64,000 nucleotides of DNA, taken from the NCBI RefSeq assembly GCF_038396785.1, contig NZ_CP151087.1, positions 5,208,001-5,272,000 on the forward strand. The letters are read 5' to 3'. Of the stretch, positions 54,622 to 63,585 are shown in pieces. The stretch comes from Sphingobacterium thalpophilum. Lineage in GTDB: Bacteria; Bacteroidota; Bacteroidia; Sphingobacteriales; Sphingobacteriaceae. The position numbers were made by a program, and so were the translations under genes. Under the pieces are notes generated by a model. It searched no databases and had not been told where the DNA came from. It worked only from the letters and a program-made list of their open reading frames with translations. The stretch's first letter is position 1. The number at the start of each line of letters is the position of its first letter.

Positions 54622-55545
54622 ATGAAAATAATTATTCTAACGCTTAGATCCTTTCTCTTTTTGTCCGTATTGCTGTTGACAGCCTGTTCGACCTTGATCA
54701 ACAATGTTCAGGTAAATACGTTGACAACAAATTACTGCGCGCCAAATGTGGCCTATAGATCAATTCCAATACAGGAAATCACTGCCTCGGACAGTATTCA
54801 GTTAAGGAAAATCTTTTCTTACCATGATTTTGTGCTGATCAGATATCTCAATCTGGCAGAACCTATCATCCAGTATTTGGGGACTGCGAATAATGCTACG
54901 CTGAAATTGGCGGCCAAGCAAAAGATGATTGAAAGGTACATGCTGTTTGAGACAGAGCTGAATGCCATCGCAGCAGAGTTGGATTGTAATGGTGAGCGTA
55001 TCGATAAGCTCGCAGGTTATATAGACGAACTGAATGCGAAAACGCAGACCCGTCTGACTGTGGCTTCTATACTACTGGGAGCCGTTACAGCCGTGACTGC
55101 AACCACGGTCAAAAATGATGGTCTCAACAATGGGTTGAGTATTGCTGGCGGGGTCGGCACCGCCGTATTGGGGTTTATGACACTAAACCCCAAAGGTAAA
55201 AGGATCAAGATGCAGCTGCAGCGAAATATGCTTGAAAGTATTTGGTATCAAAATAATAAGCACCAGATCTACCCAAGCTCAGTTTGGGGAATTCTGTCCG
55301 AGAAAAAATTTAGTAACGCTGAAAATTTTTCTTTGATTGAAACAATGCGGCAGCGCTGGCTGCAATATGGTTTGGATGATGAATCGGATAGTCCCCGGCA
55401 GCAGCTTTATTTTAAGGATGGTGGAACTTTTTCAGCCGAGGAACTACATGATCTAGCCAATATGCACAATGAATTGCAGGCGACCATTCGTTCCATTCAG
55501 CAAGATATGCGAAGTTTAATACTGGCCATTCATACACTGGAATGA
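54622..55545 (+). CDS. Hypothetical lipoprotein with a glycine-rich hydrophobic hairpin
   Basis: This 307-residue protein has a clear lipoprotein signal (FLSVLLLTAC, Cys22). The mature part is mostly helical, with two central hydrophobic segments (TVASILLGAVTAVTATTV, then SIAGGVGTAVLGFMTLNPKG) separated by a short polar turn, at about residues 149-196. Such Gly/Ala-rich pairs resemble membrane-inserting hairpins. The N-terminal helix region (LRKIFSYHDFVLIRYLNLAE) and the C-terminal coiled region (AEELHDLANMHNELQATI) flank it. No family recognised. It stands alone: the gene before is divergent and the one after is convergent. Possibly an envelope-associated helper; this is speculation. Confidence 0.65.
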   Translation: MKIIILTLRSFLFLSVLLLTACSTLINNVQVNTLTTNYCAPNVAYRSIPIQEITASDSIQLRKIFSYHDFVLIRYLNLAEPIIQYLGTANNATLKLAAKQKMIERYMLFETELNAIAAELDCNGERIDKLAGYIDELNAKTQTRLTVASILLGAVTAVTATTVKNDGLNNGLSIAGGVGTAVLGFMTLNPKGKRIKMQLQRNMLESIWYQNNKHQIYPSSVWGILSEKKFSNAENFSLIETMRQRWLQYGLDDESDSPRQQLYFKDGGTFSAEELHDLANMHNELQATIRSIQQDMRSLILAIHTLE

Positions 55546-55596
55546 GGTTAAGTCGTTTCATTACTGAAATGACTAGTCACATATCTAATTTTGGTT

Positions 55597-56196
55597 CTAT
55601 TGGGCGTTGATCTTTAGATATTTTTCAATTGCTTGCCCGATACTGTTGGCCTCGATAAATTCAACTAATTCCTGTACCAGGTTAGAAAATTCAGGATAGT
55701 CCGCGAATGAGAGCTCCCAGATATCCTTATCGGACAGTAAGTCGTGAGTGGACTTTAAACCATTGATATACTGGCTCAGCTTGGGTTGGAGGTCGTCCTG
55801 AATAACAAGCCTTCCACTGGCGGCTTCACGAATGACCAGCAGATAAGCCGCAACACCAATGGCTAGACCCACTGGTGGTTTGCCCTGAAAAGAATACCAT
55901 GGGGCGATCAGCGGAAACACACGCATTTTCATCTTGGTGGTATACTGTAAAGCAATAGCATGCCAGCGGTGGGCAAGAAAGGGATTTTTAAAACGGTCGA
56001 TCACCGCCCTGCCAAACTGTTCCCATGCTGCTTGCTCAATATGGGCATAATGCTGTAGTGTGGGGCCGATTTCGTTGAAAAGAATATGGCGGATATACCG
56101 TTCAAACGCAGGAACCTGAAAAAAGTCATTGGGTAGTTTATCACCCAATTCGAGAAAGGTCAAGTCAGTCCGGATACTTGGATATGCCGATAACAT
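55597..56196 (-). pseudogene. Tagaturonate reductase/mannitol dehydrogenase-like C-terminal fragment
   Basis: The 199-codon frame matches the C-terminal domain of the mannitol-dehydrogenase superfamily, most like tagaturonate reductase (UxaB). Supporting blocks are QVPAFERYIRHILFNEIGPT, AVIDRFKNPFLAHRWHAIAL and LQYTTKMKMRVFPLIAPWY. The whole N-terminal Rossmann domain (about 280 residues) is missing, and TAA lies two codons before the ATG at 56196. Opposite-strand sequence immediately beyond looks like the tail of a different gene, so the gene appears cut by a rearrangement. UxaB normally reduces tagaturonate in galacturonate breakdown, which would suit a pectin user. A short functional protein is possible but unlikely, since the NAD-binding half is absent. 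Confidence 0.7.
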
Positions 56197-56287
56197 CGTT
56201 TATACGCAGCTTGATGCCGCGCTGCAGGTGACTTTACCGGATGATTTTATCCAGAATAACATTGCTACGGTTTTGGAAATCGCTTAG
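56189..56287 (+). pseudogene. Possible C-terminal tail of an unidentified gene at a rearrangement junction
   Basis: A plus-strand frame ending at TAG 56285-56287 encodes about 32 residues that look like a natural protein C-terminus (DNIVYTQLDAALQVTLPD, then FIQNNIATVLEIA). It abuts the truncated UxaB-like frame on the other strand, and no upstream part or start codon is present. I cannot name the family; it may be chance. About 85 bases follow before the esterase gene's stop, with nothing recognisable. Confidence 0.3.
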
Positions 56288-56371
56288 ACTCGTTCCTTCG
56301 CCGTAGTGTCATTGTTGGAAAAACTATGGATTTAAGTCACCTGCAAATGGCAATTTTAAAGCAATGGAAGT

Positions 56372-57247
<876 letters not shown>

Positions 57248-57281
57248 CTATTTCGCGGTAAGTATGGCTTACCGCGAATAG
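57248..57281 (-). terminator. Stem-loop between the GH5 and esterase genes
   Basis: TTCGCGGTAAG (57252-57262) pairs perfectly with CTTACCGCGAA (57268-57278) around a five-base loop, and three further pairs form past a one-base bulge. On the minus strand an AT-rich tract with AATTTT follows. It lies inside the operon, so it may lower expression of the esterase or protect the upstream mRNA. Confidence 0.55.
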
Positions 57282-57288
57282 ATAGTGT

Positions 57289-59019
57289 TTAGTTCATGGC
57301 AATAAATTTGAACTTAAATAATTGACAGGAGGTACCATAGTAATCCCAAAGCTGAAGATTGGAATTGCCGTCCATGGTACAGTTGGGTACATCCCAACCG
57401 CGTGTAGCATCTACCTTTGAGGTAATTTTGTAATAGCCATTGGCTACAGCAGTTACCTTCCAGGCCTGAGCATCATTGCTATAGTTCTGCCAAAGCCGGA
57501 TGGCAGTTCCAAGCGCATTGCTATTACTCGTCAGATCAATGCAGCGATTGCTTGCACTTGCTTTTGAAACAAAGCGCCAGTATCCGTTACCGGCATCTAT
57601 AGCGACCCAGCGCTGTGCATTTGCGCCATTTCTGGTCCACGGTCTGAGCACTGCACCGTTGGCATCTTCACCTGATTTTAAATCAAGTACCTTGTTGGCA
57701 TCGGTCTGGAATTCGATTTCGTAAATGCCATTATTGACCAGACTAGTAACTGTACAGTTAGACATGGGGTAATTGGAGGCAGCATACTGCTGAAACCACT
57801 GTTTAGCGGGAGCAGCACAGGCTTCCCAATCATTGTTAAAAGCTGTCCCGGCGTTGGGATCCCCTTTGTGGAGCAGATCGTCGGGGGCGAGAAGGTTCCA
57901 GCTTACATTGCCGGACTGATCCACAATATATTTTAAATTTGCACCAAAACCGTTTCCGCCAGCGGTACCGGTTGATCCCGTACCAAATGTGCCATATCCC
58001 TGTGGAGCCCAGTCTGTCTCTGTAATGGCAATGGGTGCAATGTCTGCAATAGGTTTAACATTGGTATTCCAGGCATTTTGAAAAGCTTGATAGGTATTGA
58101 CACCACCCCAATACCCAGGGTAGATATGTACTGCATAGCCAATGTTGCCACCCGTAATAGGATTATTGACATAGCCTTGATAATGGGACTGCCAGCCAGT
58201 TCCTGGTATCCAGCATACATTGTTGGCACCGTTATTACGGATGATATTGACCAAGGGCTGAAAGAAATTTTTCAACGCAGCAAAATGCTCGTTGCCGGTC
58301 GTCCCCCAGTTGCCATTTGTTCCCAGAATCTCAACGGGTTCGTTAGCCAATTCAAACATCACATTGTCAGCATTCTTTAGTGATGGGTGCTGCGATAGGA
58401 AAGTCCATACGGTCTTAAGATAAGTATGATAGGCATCATTGACTGCGATACGGTGTGGACATACGCCAGGAGGACGCAAGATCACATACATGCCCCGGTT
58501 ACGGGCATGGTTGATTAAAGGAATAATGACCTGATCAGTATAGGTAACCAAGCGATTATAGTTAAATCTTGAGATGTCGTCTTCAGGAATAGGAGCGCCC
58601 GGATCATTGGTCCAATACGGATCGATGTGCAGACGGATATAATTGAGATACCAACCGTCGGCCGCGCTGCTGAGTTTGTCAATGACTGCTTTATTGTAAT
58701 TGAGCGCACCCTGAACATTGTAATTATCCCAGGTGCAGTAACCGGAGTTGGCACCATACTGGCAGCCATTGAACCAAGGGCTGGGTGTAATGGCCACTCC
58801 ATGCAGGACAATATTGTTGTCACAGGGATCTTTGAGGTACTTCCCGCCTACATGTAAGGTTGGTGTCGTTCGTGGCCAACCTGTAACGGCTTGGGCGGAA
58901 ACATTGGATTTAAGACTTCTTTCGGATTCGCTGGTCAAGGTTTTTTCTTCCAGCCGCGAGCAGCTGGAAAGAAAAACTAAGAAAAAGACCAGAAGTAACC
59001 ACATTTTGTTTGTTCTCAT
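57289..59019 (-). CDS. GH5 endoglycosidase with C-terminal ricin-type lectin domain
   Basis: This 576-residue lipoprotein (LVFFLVFLSSC, Cys20, then SRLEEK, suggesting surface export) has a GH5 barrel at about 55-415. YLKDPCDNNIVLHGVAITPS and YLNYIRLHIDPYWTND mark early strands. The acid/base is Glu227 in MFELANEPVEI and the nucleophile Glu334 in IAITETDWAPQG. A ricin-type beta-trefoil domain covers about 430-576 (NNGIYEIEFQTDANKVLDL; GYWRFVSKASASNRCIDLT; LQLWDYYGTSCQLFKF), probably binding xylan or cellulose. Residue roles are by family pattern. It sits between the GH10 and esterase genes in one operon. The subfamily is not certain, so the substrate may be glucan, xylan or mixed-linkage polymer. 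Confidence 0.9.
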   Translation of the reverse strand: MRTNKMWLLLVFFLVFLSSCSRLEEKTLTSESERSLKSNVSAQAVTGWPRTTPTLHVGGKYLKDPCDNNIVLHGVAITPSPWFNGCQYGANSGYCTWDNYNVQGALNYNKAVIDKLSSAADGWYLNYIRLHIDPYWTNDPGAPIPEDDISRFNYNRLVTYTDQVIIPLINHARNRGMYVILRPPGVCPHRIAVNDAYHTYLKTVWTFLSQHPSLKNADNVMFELANEPVEILGTNGNWGTTGNEHFAALKNFFQPLVNIIRNNGANNVCWIPGTGWQSHYQGYVNNPITGGNIGYAVHIYPGYWGGVNTYQAFQNAWNTNVKPIADIAPIAITETDWAPQGYGTFGTGSTGTAGGNGFGANLKYIVDQSGNVSWNLLAPDDLLHKGDPNAGTAFNNDWEACAAPAKQWFQQYAASNYPMSNCTVTSLVNNGIYEIEFQTDANKVLDLKSGEDANGAVLRPWTRNGANAQRWVAIDAGNGYWRFVSKASASNRCIDLTSNSNALGTAIRLWQNYSNDAQAWKVTAVANGYYKITSKVDATRGWDVPNCTMDGNSNLQLWDYYGTSCQLFKFKFIAMN

Positions 59020-59049
59020 AATTTAAATATAAAAGGGTGATTAATGATC

Positions 59050-60735
59050 TTATTTTTTAGCTAACAATGCCTCAGCAACCGCCTGATAGGCTGGCTTTCG
59101 AACGAATCCTTCGGTCCATAAACCGATGGGTTCCCCACGTCTCCAGAATGAATTCTCTTGGTCCGGACTGTCCAGTGGGCTCCATATGGTAATACCATAT
59201 TGCTTATCCTTGGGAATGATCTCAAGATATTTTTGAACGACAAATTTGTACATGTCGGCCTGCTGCTGATACATTTCAGTCGTTGCATTGCTAGTCTTTA
59301 TGCCATTTCCCAAACCAATATCGAGCTCAGACACTTTGATCAGCTTGCCGGTGGCGGCCAATAGGTTAAACATACTGACGATATTGTCTTTGCTTGTGTT
59401 GATGTCGATGTGCATCTGGGTACCGATTCCATCCACTTTGGCCCCTTTGCTTTCGACGTAGCTGACATAGGCGATCAGCCCTTTACATTTGTTGTCACTG
59501 CCTTCCAAGCCATAGTCATTGATGAATAGGAGATCATTGGCATTACCATATTTGCGGGCAAACTGGAAGGCTTTTACGGCATAATCTTTACCCAAGTAAT
59601 CCTGCCAGTAGAATTCATCATCCGCCAGATCGGTTTTGCCCACTCCCGTCTTTAGGGCATATTGGTCGGGCCAGTCGGACATCGGTTCGTTGACTACGTC
59701 CCAAGCCTTGATGTAGCCTTTGGTTTTCTCAAGCATGCCGGCAATAAATGTCTCCAGTGCTTTCGCGAGAATGGCTTCTTTCTCGGCAGGGGTTTTCTCG
59801 ATCGTGCTGCCCCCAGGGCTCCCATAACCTTCGCCATTGGCGGACTGCGCTCGGGAGGAATTGTTTCCCCAGCCAAACCAGCCATCAATATTGCTTTCAA
59901 AATCACTGTTGGCAATGAGGCTTGCCGAACTGCCTGTTTTTGTCAGCACAACCTTGTCGATGAAGATGGTACCATCGTATTGACCAAAATTGATGATAAA
60001 ACGGTTACGCGCGGCAGTTGCGGTCACTTTGAGTTCGTATTCTTTGTAGCTTGTTGTTAATGCCAATGAACCCATATTGTCGCCCGTATAATTGGAGGTG
60101 CTCTGCAGATCGATACCAATGTTGCCCGCTTTGCTGCCCCGGGCTACAATCTTCAATACATATTCTTTCCCTATTTCCGTGGGGTTAATGTCTGTGGCTG
60201 TCTGTGCTTCCCAGGCATTGACAACAGTGGGATTGCTCATTTTTAATGCATGTCCCGCTAGAGCTGGTCCTCCAGAACCTGGTATTACCACAGGAGCGAT
60301 TAACTTATTCAGGTAGGCGGCATTCTGTCCCGAATGCCAGCACAGCGTGTGGCCATACAGTGCCATGTTGTTTTCCTGCGCAGCTGTGATCAGCTGTTCT
60401 ACACGAGATAGATTCAGGCTTCCGTCGGCTTGCACAATGGAACCATGCTTCATTTCATAGCCCATCACCATTTCTTCGAAATTGCGGTTAGCCAAGCGGT
60501 AGAGTACTCCTTTGTTAAAATAATCGTTCATATTGAGCGCAACACCCAGCTTAAGTCCGGGGTTGCCTTGCTTATCCAGATAACTTTTTAATGGATTGTA
60601 AGCATTGATATCTTCCTGCGTCAGTACTTTCTCCGGTTTATCGACGGCGTAATCCAGTGGCTGATATTTGGAACAGGAACTCCAGGCGGTGCCGAGCGAA
60701 AGTAGGATGACGATAGTTTTATTGATTTTTTTCAT
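59050..60735 (-). CDS. GH10 endo-beta-1,4-xylanase with internal carbohydrate-binding insertion
   Basis: This lipoprotein (SLGTAWSSC, Cys21) carries a GH10 catalytic barrel split by an insertion. The first part, about 45-150, includes LKLGVALNMNDYFNKG and YGHTLCWHSGQNAAYL. The barrel resumes near 315, with acid/base Glu350 in AWDVVNEPMSDW and nucleophile Glu470 in IKVSELDIGLG. The insert at 150-315 is CBM4/9-like: a C-terminal-type half (NAWEAQTATDINPTEIGKEY; FIIN, then TIFIDKVVLTKTG) comes first. It is followed by an N-terminal-type start (LIANSDFESNIDGWFGWGNN). Inserted CBMs at this position are known in Bacteroidota GH10 xylanases. It defines the xylan PUL. Confidence 0.94.
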   Translation of the reverse strand: MKKINKTIVILLSLGTAWSSCSKYQPLDYAVDKPEKVLTQEDINAYNPLKSYLDKQGNPGLKLGVALNMNDYFNKGVLYRLANRNFEEMVMGYEMKHGSIVQADGSLNLSRVEQLITAAQENNMALYGHTLCWHSGQNAAYLNKLIAPVVIPGSGGPALAGHALKMSNPTVVNAWEAQTATDINPTEIGKEYVLKIVARGSKAGNIGIDLQSTSNYTGDNMGSLALTTSYKEYELKVTATAARNRFIINFGQYDGTIFIDKVVLTKTGSSASLIANSDFESNIDGWFGWGNNSSRAQSANGEGYGSPGGSTIEKTPAEKEAILAKALETFIAGMLEKTKGYIKAWDVVNEPMSDWPDQYALKTGVGKTDLADDEFYWQDYLGKDYAVKAFQFARKYGNANDLLFINDYGLEGSDNKCKGLIAYVSYVESKGAKVDGIGTQMHIDINTSKDNIVSMFNLLAATGKLIKVSELDIGLGNGIKTSNATTEMYQQQADMYKFVVQKYLEIIPKDKQYGITIWSPLDSPDQENSFWRRGEPIGLWTEGFVRKPAYQAVAEALLAKK

Positions 60736-60758
60736 CGTTGTTCGTTATAGAATTGATA

Positions 60759-61784
60759 CTACTTTTTGATGGGTGTAAATGTTTCCATTTTTACAGATCT
60801 GTCCCGCATCACGAGGGTATCCTTGCTGGTGACACTCATTTGTGTCATATCGATCGTGTAGGAAAGATAAAGTGCATCTCTGTCTGCATTGCCCCAGCTG
60901 TTTTTTTCGCCCCGTTTGACAAACTTACCGGTTCCTGTAGCGGAGATGCCAGCACTTGCCGAGCTAATGCTACAATTGTTGTCGTCATCAAAAGTTAAGT
61001 TCAGATTGACATTGATATTGACATCATCAGCTCCTTTAAAAGAAAGAGGCAAGATCGATTTCTTTAGCGCTGCTGTCGTGACGCTTTTGACTTCGTCTTT
61101 TTCTACATAAGCCTGATGTCTGACGATATTTTTTGTCAAGCTGTTATTGGCACCTTTGCCGACAATTTGGTCGGTACCCCGACGCAGGTAATTGCCGTGC
61201 CAGGGATTGATATATTTGAGTGCATAAAAGGTAAAATCTTTTGGTGCGACATCCCAATCGGATACAATAGCCCTATTGGCAGCCTGCAACGAGGTTTTAC
61301 CGGAGAGGATGGAATCGGCGTTAACCACTTTTGTCATCCTTAGAGGAAGTACGTAATAGGTTTCCAAGGATTTTGGGTCGGCAAAAAATGCGTCAGTCAG
61401 CTGTACTTCAACACCACCTGTGAGACTACCACTTGGGATATTGATCTGATTGCTAGCAAGCTGATAGTAATTGTTGGGTAATGCGGTAACTGTCTGCCCG
61501 TTTGGATAGCTAAGGCCATTCGTAAGGCTGTTGTCGACAACAAAATCGATACGGATGTCTTTTCCATTGTTGTATACTCCTCCAGTGGTTGCCATGACTT
61601 TCACCTTATGCTGGTTGTCGAGACTGTTGTCAAAAATGTCTTCGCCTAGGGTTACCGTTCTGACTGGTGTCTGATAGGCGAAGTATACCGATTGAAATTC
61701 GAAATCTGGGAACTCCCAGTCGTTATTTTTGCAAGACGCCAGGCTTACCAAAGCCATGGCGTAAAGAAGATTGATCTTTTTCAT
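60759..61784 (-). CDS. DUF1735/DUF5627-type surface glycan-binding lipoprotein
   Basis: The start is ATG 61784, giving a lipoprotein signal (LLYAMALVSLASC, Cys18); an open extension to 61886 runs into the susD gene and is rejected. The N-terminal DUF1735-type domain (NNDWEFPDFEFQSVYFAYQT; VNADSILSGKTSLQAANRA) is followed by a C-terminal domain of DUF5627 type. That part reads NLTFDDDNNCSISSASAGIS, then TGKFVKRGEKNSWGNADRDALYL. Genes with this layout sit directly after susD in many Bacteroidota PULs and are thought to bind the polysaccharide at the cell surface. It lies between susD and the GH10 gene in the same operon. About 341 residues. Ligand, presumably xylan, inferred. Confidence 0.83.
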   Translation of the reverse strand: MKKINLLYAMALVSLASCKNNDWEFPDFEFQSVYFAYQTPVRTVTLGEDIFDNSLDNQHKVKVMATTGGVYNNGKDIRIDFVVDNSLTNGLSYPNGQTVTALPNNYYQLASNQINIPSGSLTGGVEVQLTDAFFADPKSLETYYVLPLRMTKVVNADSILSGKTSLQAANRAIVSDWDVAPKDFTFYALKYINPWHGNYLRRGTDQIVGKGANNSLTKNIVRHQAYVEKDEVKSVTTAALKKSILPLSFKGADDVNINVNLNLTFDDDNNCSISSASAGISATGTGKFVKRGEKNSWGNADRDALYLSYTIDMTQMSVTSKDTLVMRDRSVKMETFTPIKK

Positions 61785-61800
61785 TATGCGTGTATTAATG

Positions 61801-63564
61801 TTAATTCCATCCCGTATTCTGTACAAGATTGCTGTATTTGAGTACTTCACTGTACGGGATCGGACCGTAGTACATAAAGTTTTCATAAAGTCTATTCTCT
61901 ACCGGAATCTCGGTATAGCTGTTGTTGCTTATACTGATTCCTTTTGCAGCAACGTTGATATCCAACTTCCAGCGACGCAGGTCCCAAAACCGAAACCCTT
62001 CAAAACAAAGTTCTAGTCTCCGCTCATTGCGGATCAGCTGCCGCATTTGCTCTTTGTTGTTTTTTACCTGTTCTAGGTAAGGATCGCCATTGTTGGCTCC
62101 TACACCCGCCCGTCTGCGAATAGCCTTGATGATGTCGTAGGCCGAGAAGGTAAAAGTACCCATGCCAGTAGGCCCCCAGGCCTCATTTGCGGCTTCGGCA
62201 TAGGCCAGATACATTTCTGTCATCCGTATACGTGTATTGAAATGCATTTGTTGTGTAGAAGATGAAGGGTTGAGGTTTACATCTTGGCGCAGCAGCTTTT
62301 TCAGGTAATAGCCCGTCCGAGTAGATGTCTCGACCTTATTTAACCCATCGTTTGTTGGACTATTGGCAGCGGTATTGATAGCCGTGTTGCTTACGCCTGC
62401 CGTGGCACCATTGACAATAATGTAAGTCTTCAATCGGGGATCCCGCTTGTCGTACGGATTGGTTTTATTGTAAGCCGAATTGGCATCGTCAATGGGATAG
62501 CCATTTTCCATGGGAAAGGCATCGACCAGATTCTGTGTAGGATTGAGACGTCCTCTGCCAAACAATGTTGGCGGAAAATGGTCCTGTTCCATGCTGTTGC
62601 TATTTCCTTTGTCGGTGCGCCAAAGTATTTCGGCCGGATTGGATCCGGAGGTTAAGCCATCGACCACATCTTTATTGTACCAGGTGAATCCTTTCGGATC
62701 GATACCACTTGGTCCGCCTTTGGCCTGGATGACCTGCCCCGCATAGGTGGCGGCTTGCTCCCAGGTTGTTTTGCTGCCCTCGCTGTATGCCGGACTTGCC
62801 GCCATTAACGCTGCTCGGGCACGAATTGCCTGCGCGATGCGCTTGGTCATGCGGAGTTTGAAATAGGCTCCAAATACACGGTTGTAGTCGTCTTTATTGA
62901 TTGTGCCTGCGTATTTGACCGGAACTTGACTGTCTGCACTGATGTCTTCATAATCCATAGGCAACAGGTCTTCTGCATTTTTGATGTCATCGTAAAGTTG
63001 CTGCATGCAGGCTTCGAACGGTGCACGACTGTGGTTAAAATCCGAATTGACATCTTCGGGAGTCAGCAGGATAGGCACACCAAGTATCTCACCGGTACTC
63101 GACTTTCCGGCATGGGATTGCAACAGGTGAAACATAAATAGTGCCCGGAGACCATAAGCTTCACCTTTCATGCGATCGTTAAACATCGTACTGACCTTGG
63201 GATCCAAGGCCCATTCTACTTTATCACTTAGGGATAAAAAATTGTTGAGGTACTGTATGGCTGCATAGCTATTGCGCCATTGGTCGAAAGGATTGTTGAT
63301 GCTTGTCCATTGTCCGGTTGCTGTTTTAAGGTAAGTATTGCTTTTATCGTTGCTCACAGCATTGTCTGTGGCGACATCATCAAAGCTATAGCTATTAGCC
63401 GGAACCCGGTTGTATCCATTTAAAAGTAGCCCTTGTGCGTAAAGGGGGCGACTATTGGCTGTTTCAATTTCAAGATTATTTTCAAGAGCCGGCTCAAACA
63501 TATCTTCACAGGAAGAAAATAGTAAGCTGCTTAGGATGGCTATGGTTAGTATTCTTTTCATCAT
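61801..63564 (-). CDS. RagB/SusD-family glycan-binding lipoprotein (xylan PUL)
   Basis: The 587-residue protein starts with a lipoprotein signal (TIAILSSLLFSSC, Cys19) and then EDMFEPALENNLEIE. Typical SusD segments follow: MKGEAYGLRALFMFHLLQSH, FNTRIRMTEMYLAYAEAANE and QLIRNERRLELCFEGFRFWD. The last part is IPVENRLYENFMYYGPIPYS and LVQNTGWN. It follows susC by about 20 bases and precedes the DUF1735-type gene. It should cap the SusC importer and bind xylo-oligosaccharides, as judged by the GH10 and other enzymes of the operon. ATG at 63564 or one codon later are equally possible. Confidence 0.94.
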   Translation of the reverse strand: MMKRILTIAILSSLLFSSCEDMFEPALENNLEIETANSRPLYAQGLLLNGYNRVPANSYSFDDVATDNAVSNDKSNTYLKTATGQWTSINNPFDQWRNSYAAIQYLNNFLSLSDKVEWALDPKVSTMFNDRMKGEAYGLRALFMFHLLQSHAGKSSTGEILGVPILLTPEDVNSDFNHSRAPFEACMQQLYDDIKNAEDLLPMDYEDISADSQVPVKYAGTINKDDYNRVFGAYFKLRMTKRIAQAIRARAALMAASPAYSEGSKTTWEQAATYAGQVIQAKGGPSGIDPKGFTWYNKDVVDGLTSGSNPAEILWRTDKGNSNSMEQDHFPPTLFGRGRLNPTQNLVDAFPMENGYPIDDANSAYNKTNPYDKRDPRLKTYIIVNGATAGVSNTAINTAANSPTNDGLNKVETSTRTGYYLKKLLRQDVNLNPSSSTQQMHFNTRIRMTEMYLAYAEAANEAWGPTGMGTFTFSAYDIIKAIRRRAGVGANNGDPYLEQVKNNKEQMRQLIRNERRLELCFEGFRFWDLRRWKLDINVAAKGISISNNSYTEIPVENRLYENFMYYGPIPYSEVLKYSNLVQNTGWN

Positions 63565-63585
63565 TCTCGTCTTAGATAGTAAAGA

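Noticed and set aside
61785-61886. N-terminal extension of the DUF1735-type lipoprotein gene
   Set aside because: It overlaps the end of susD and puts 34 residues ahead of a good lipoprotein signal.
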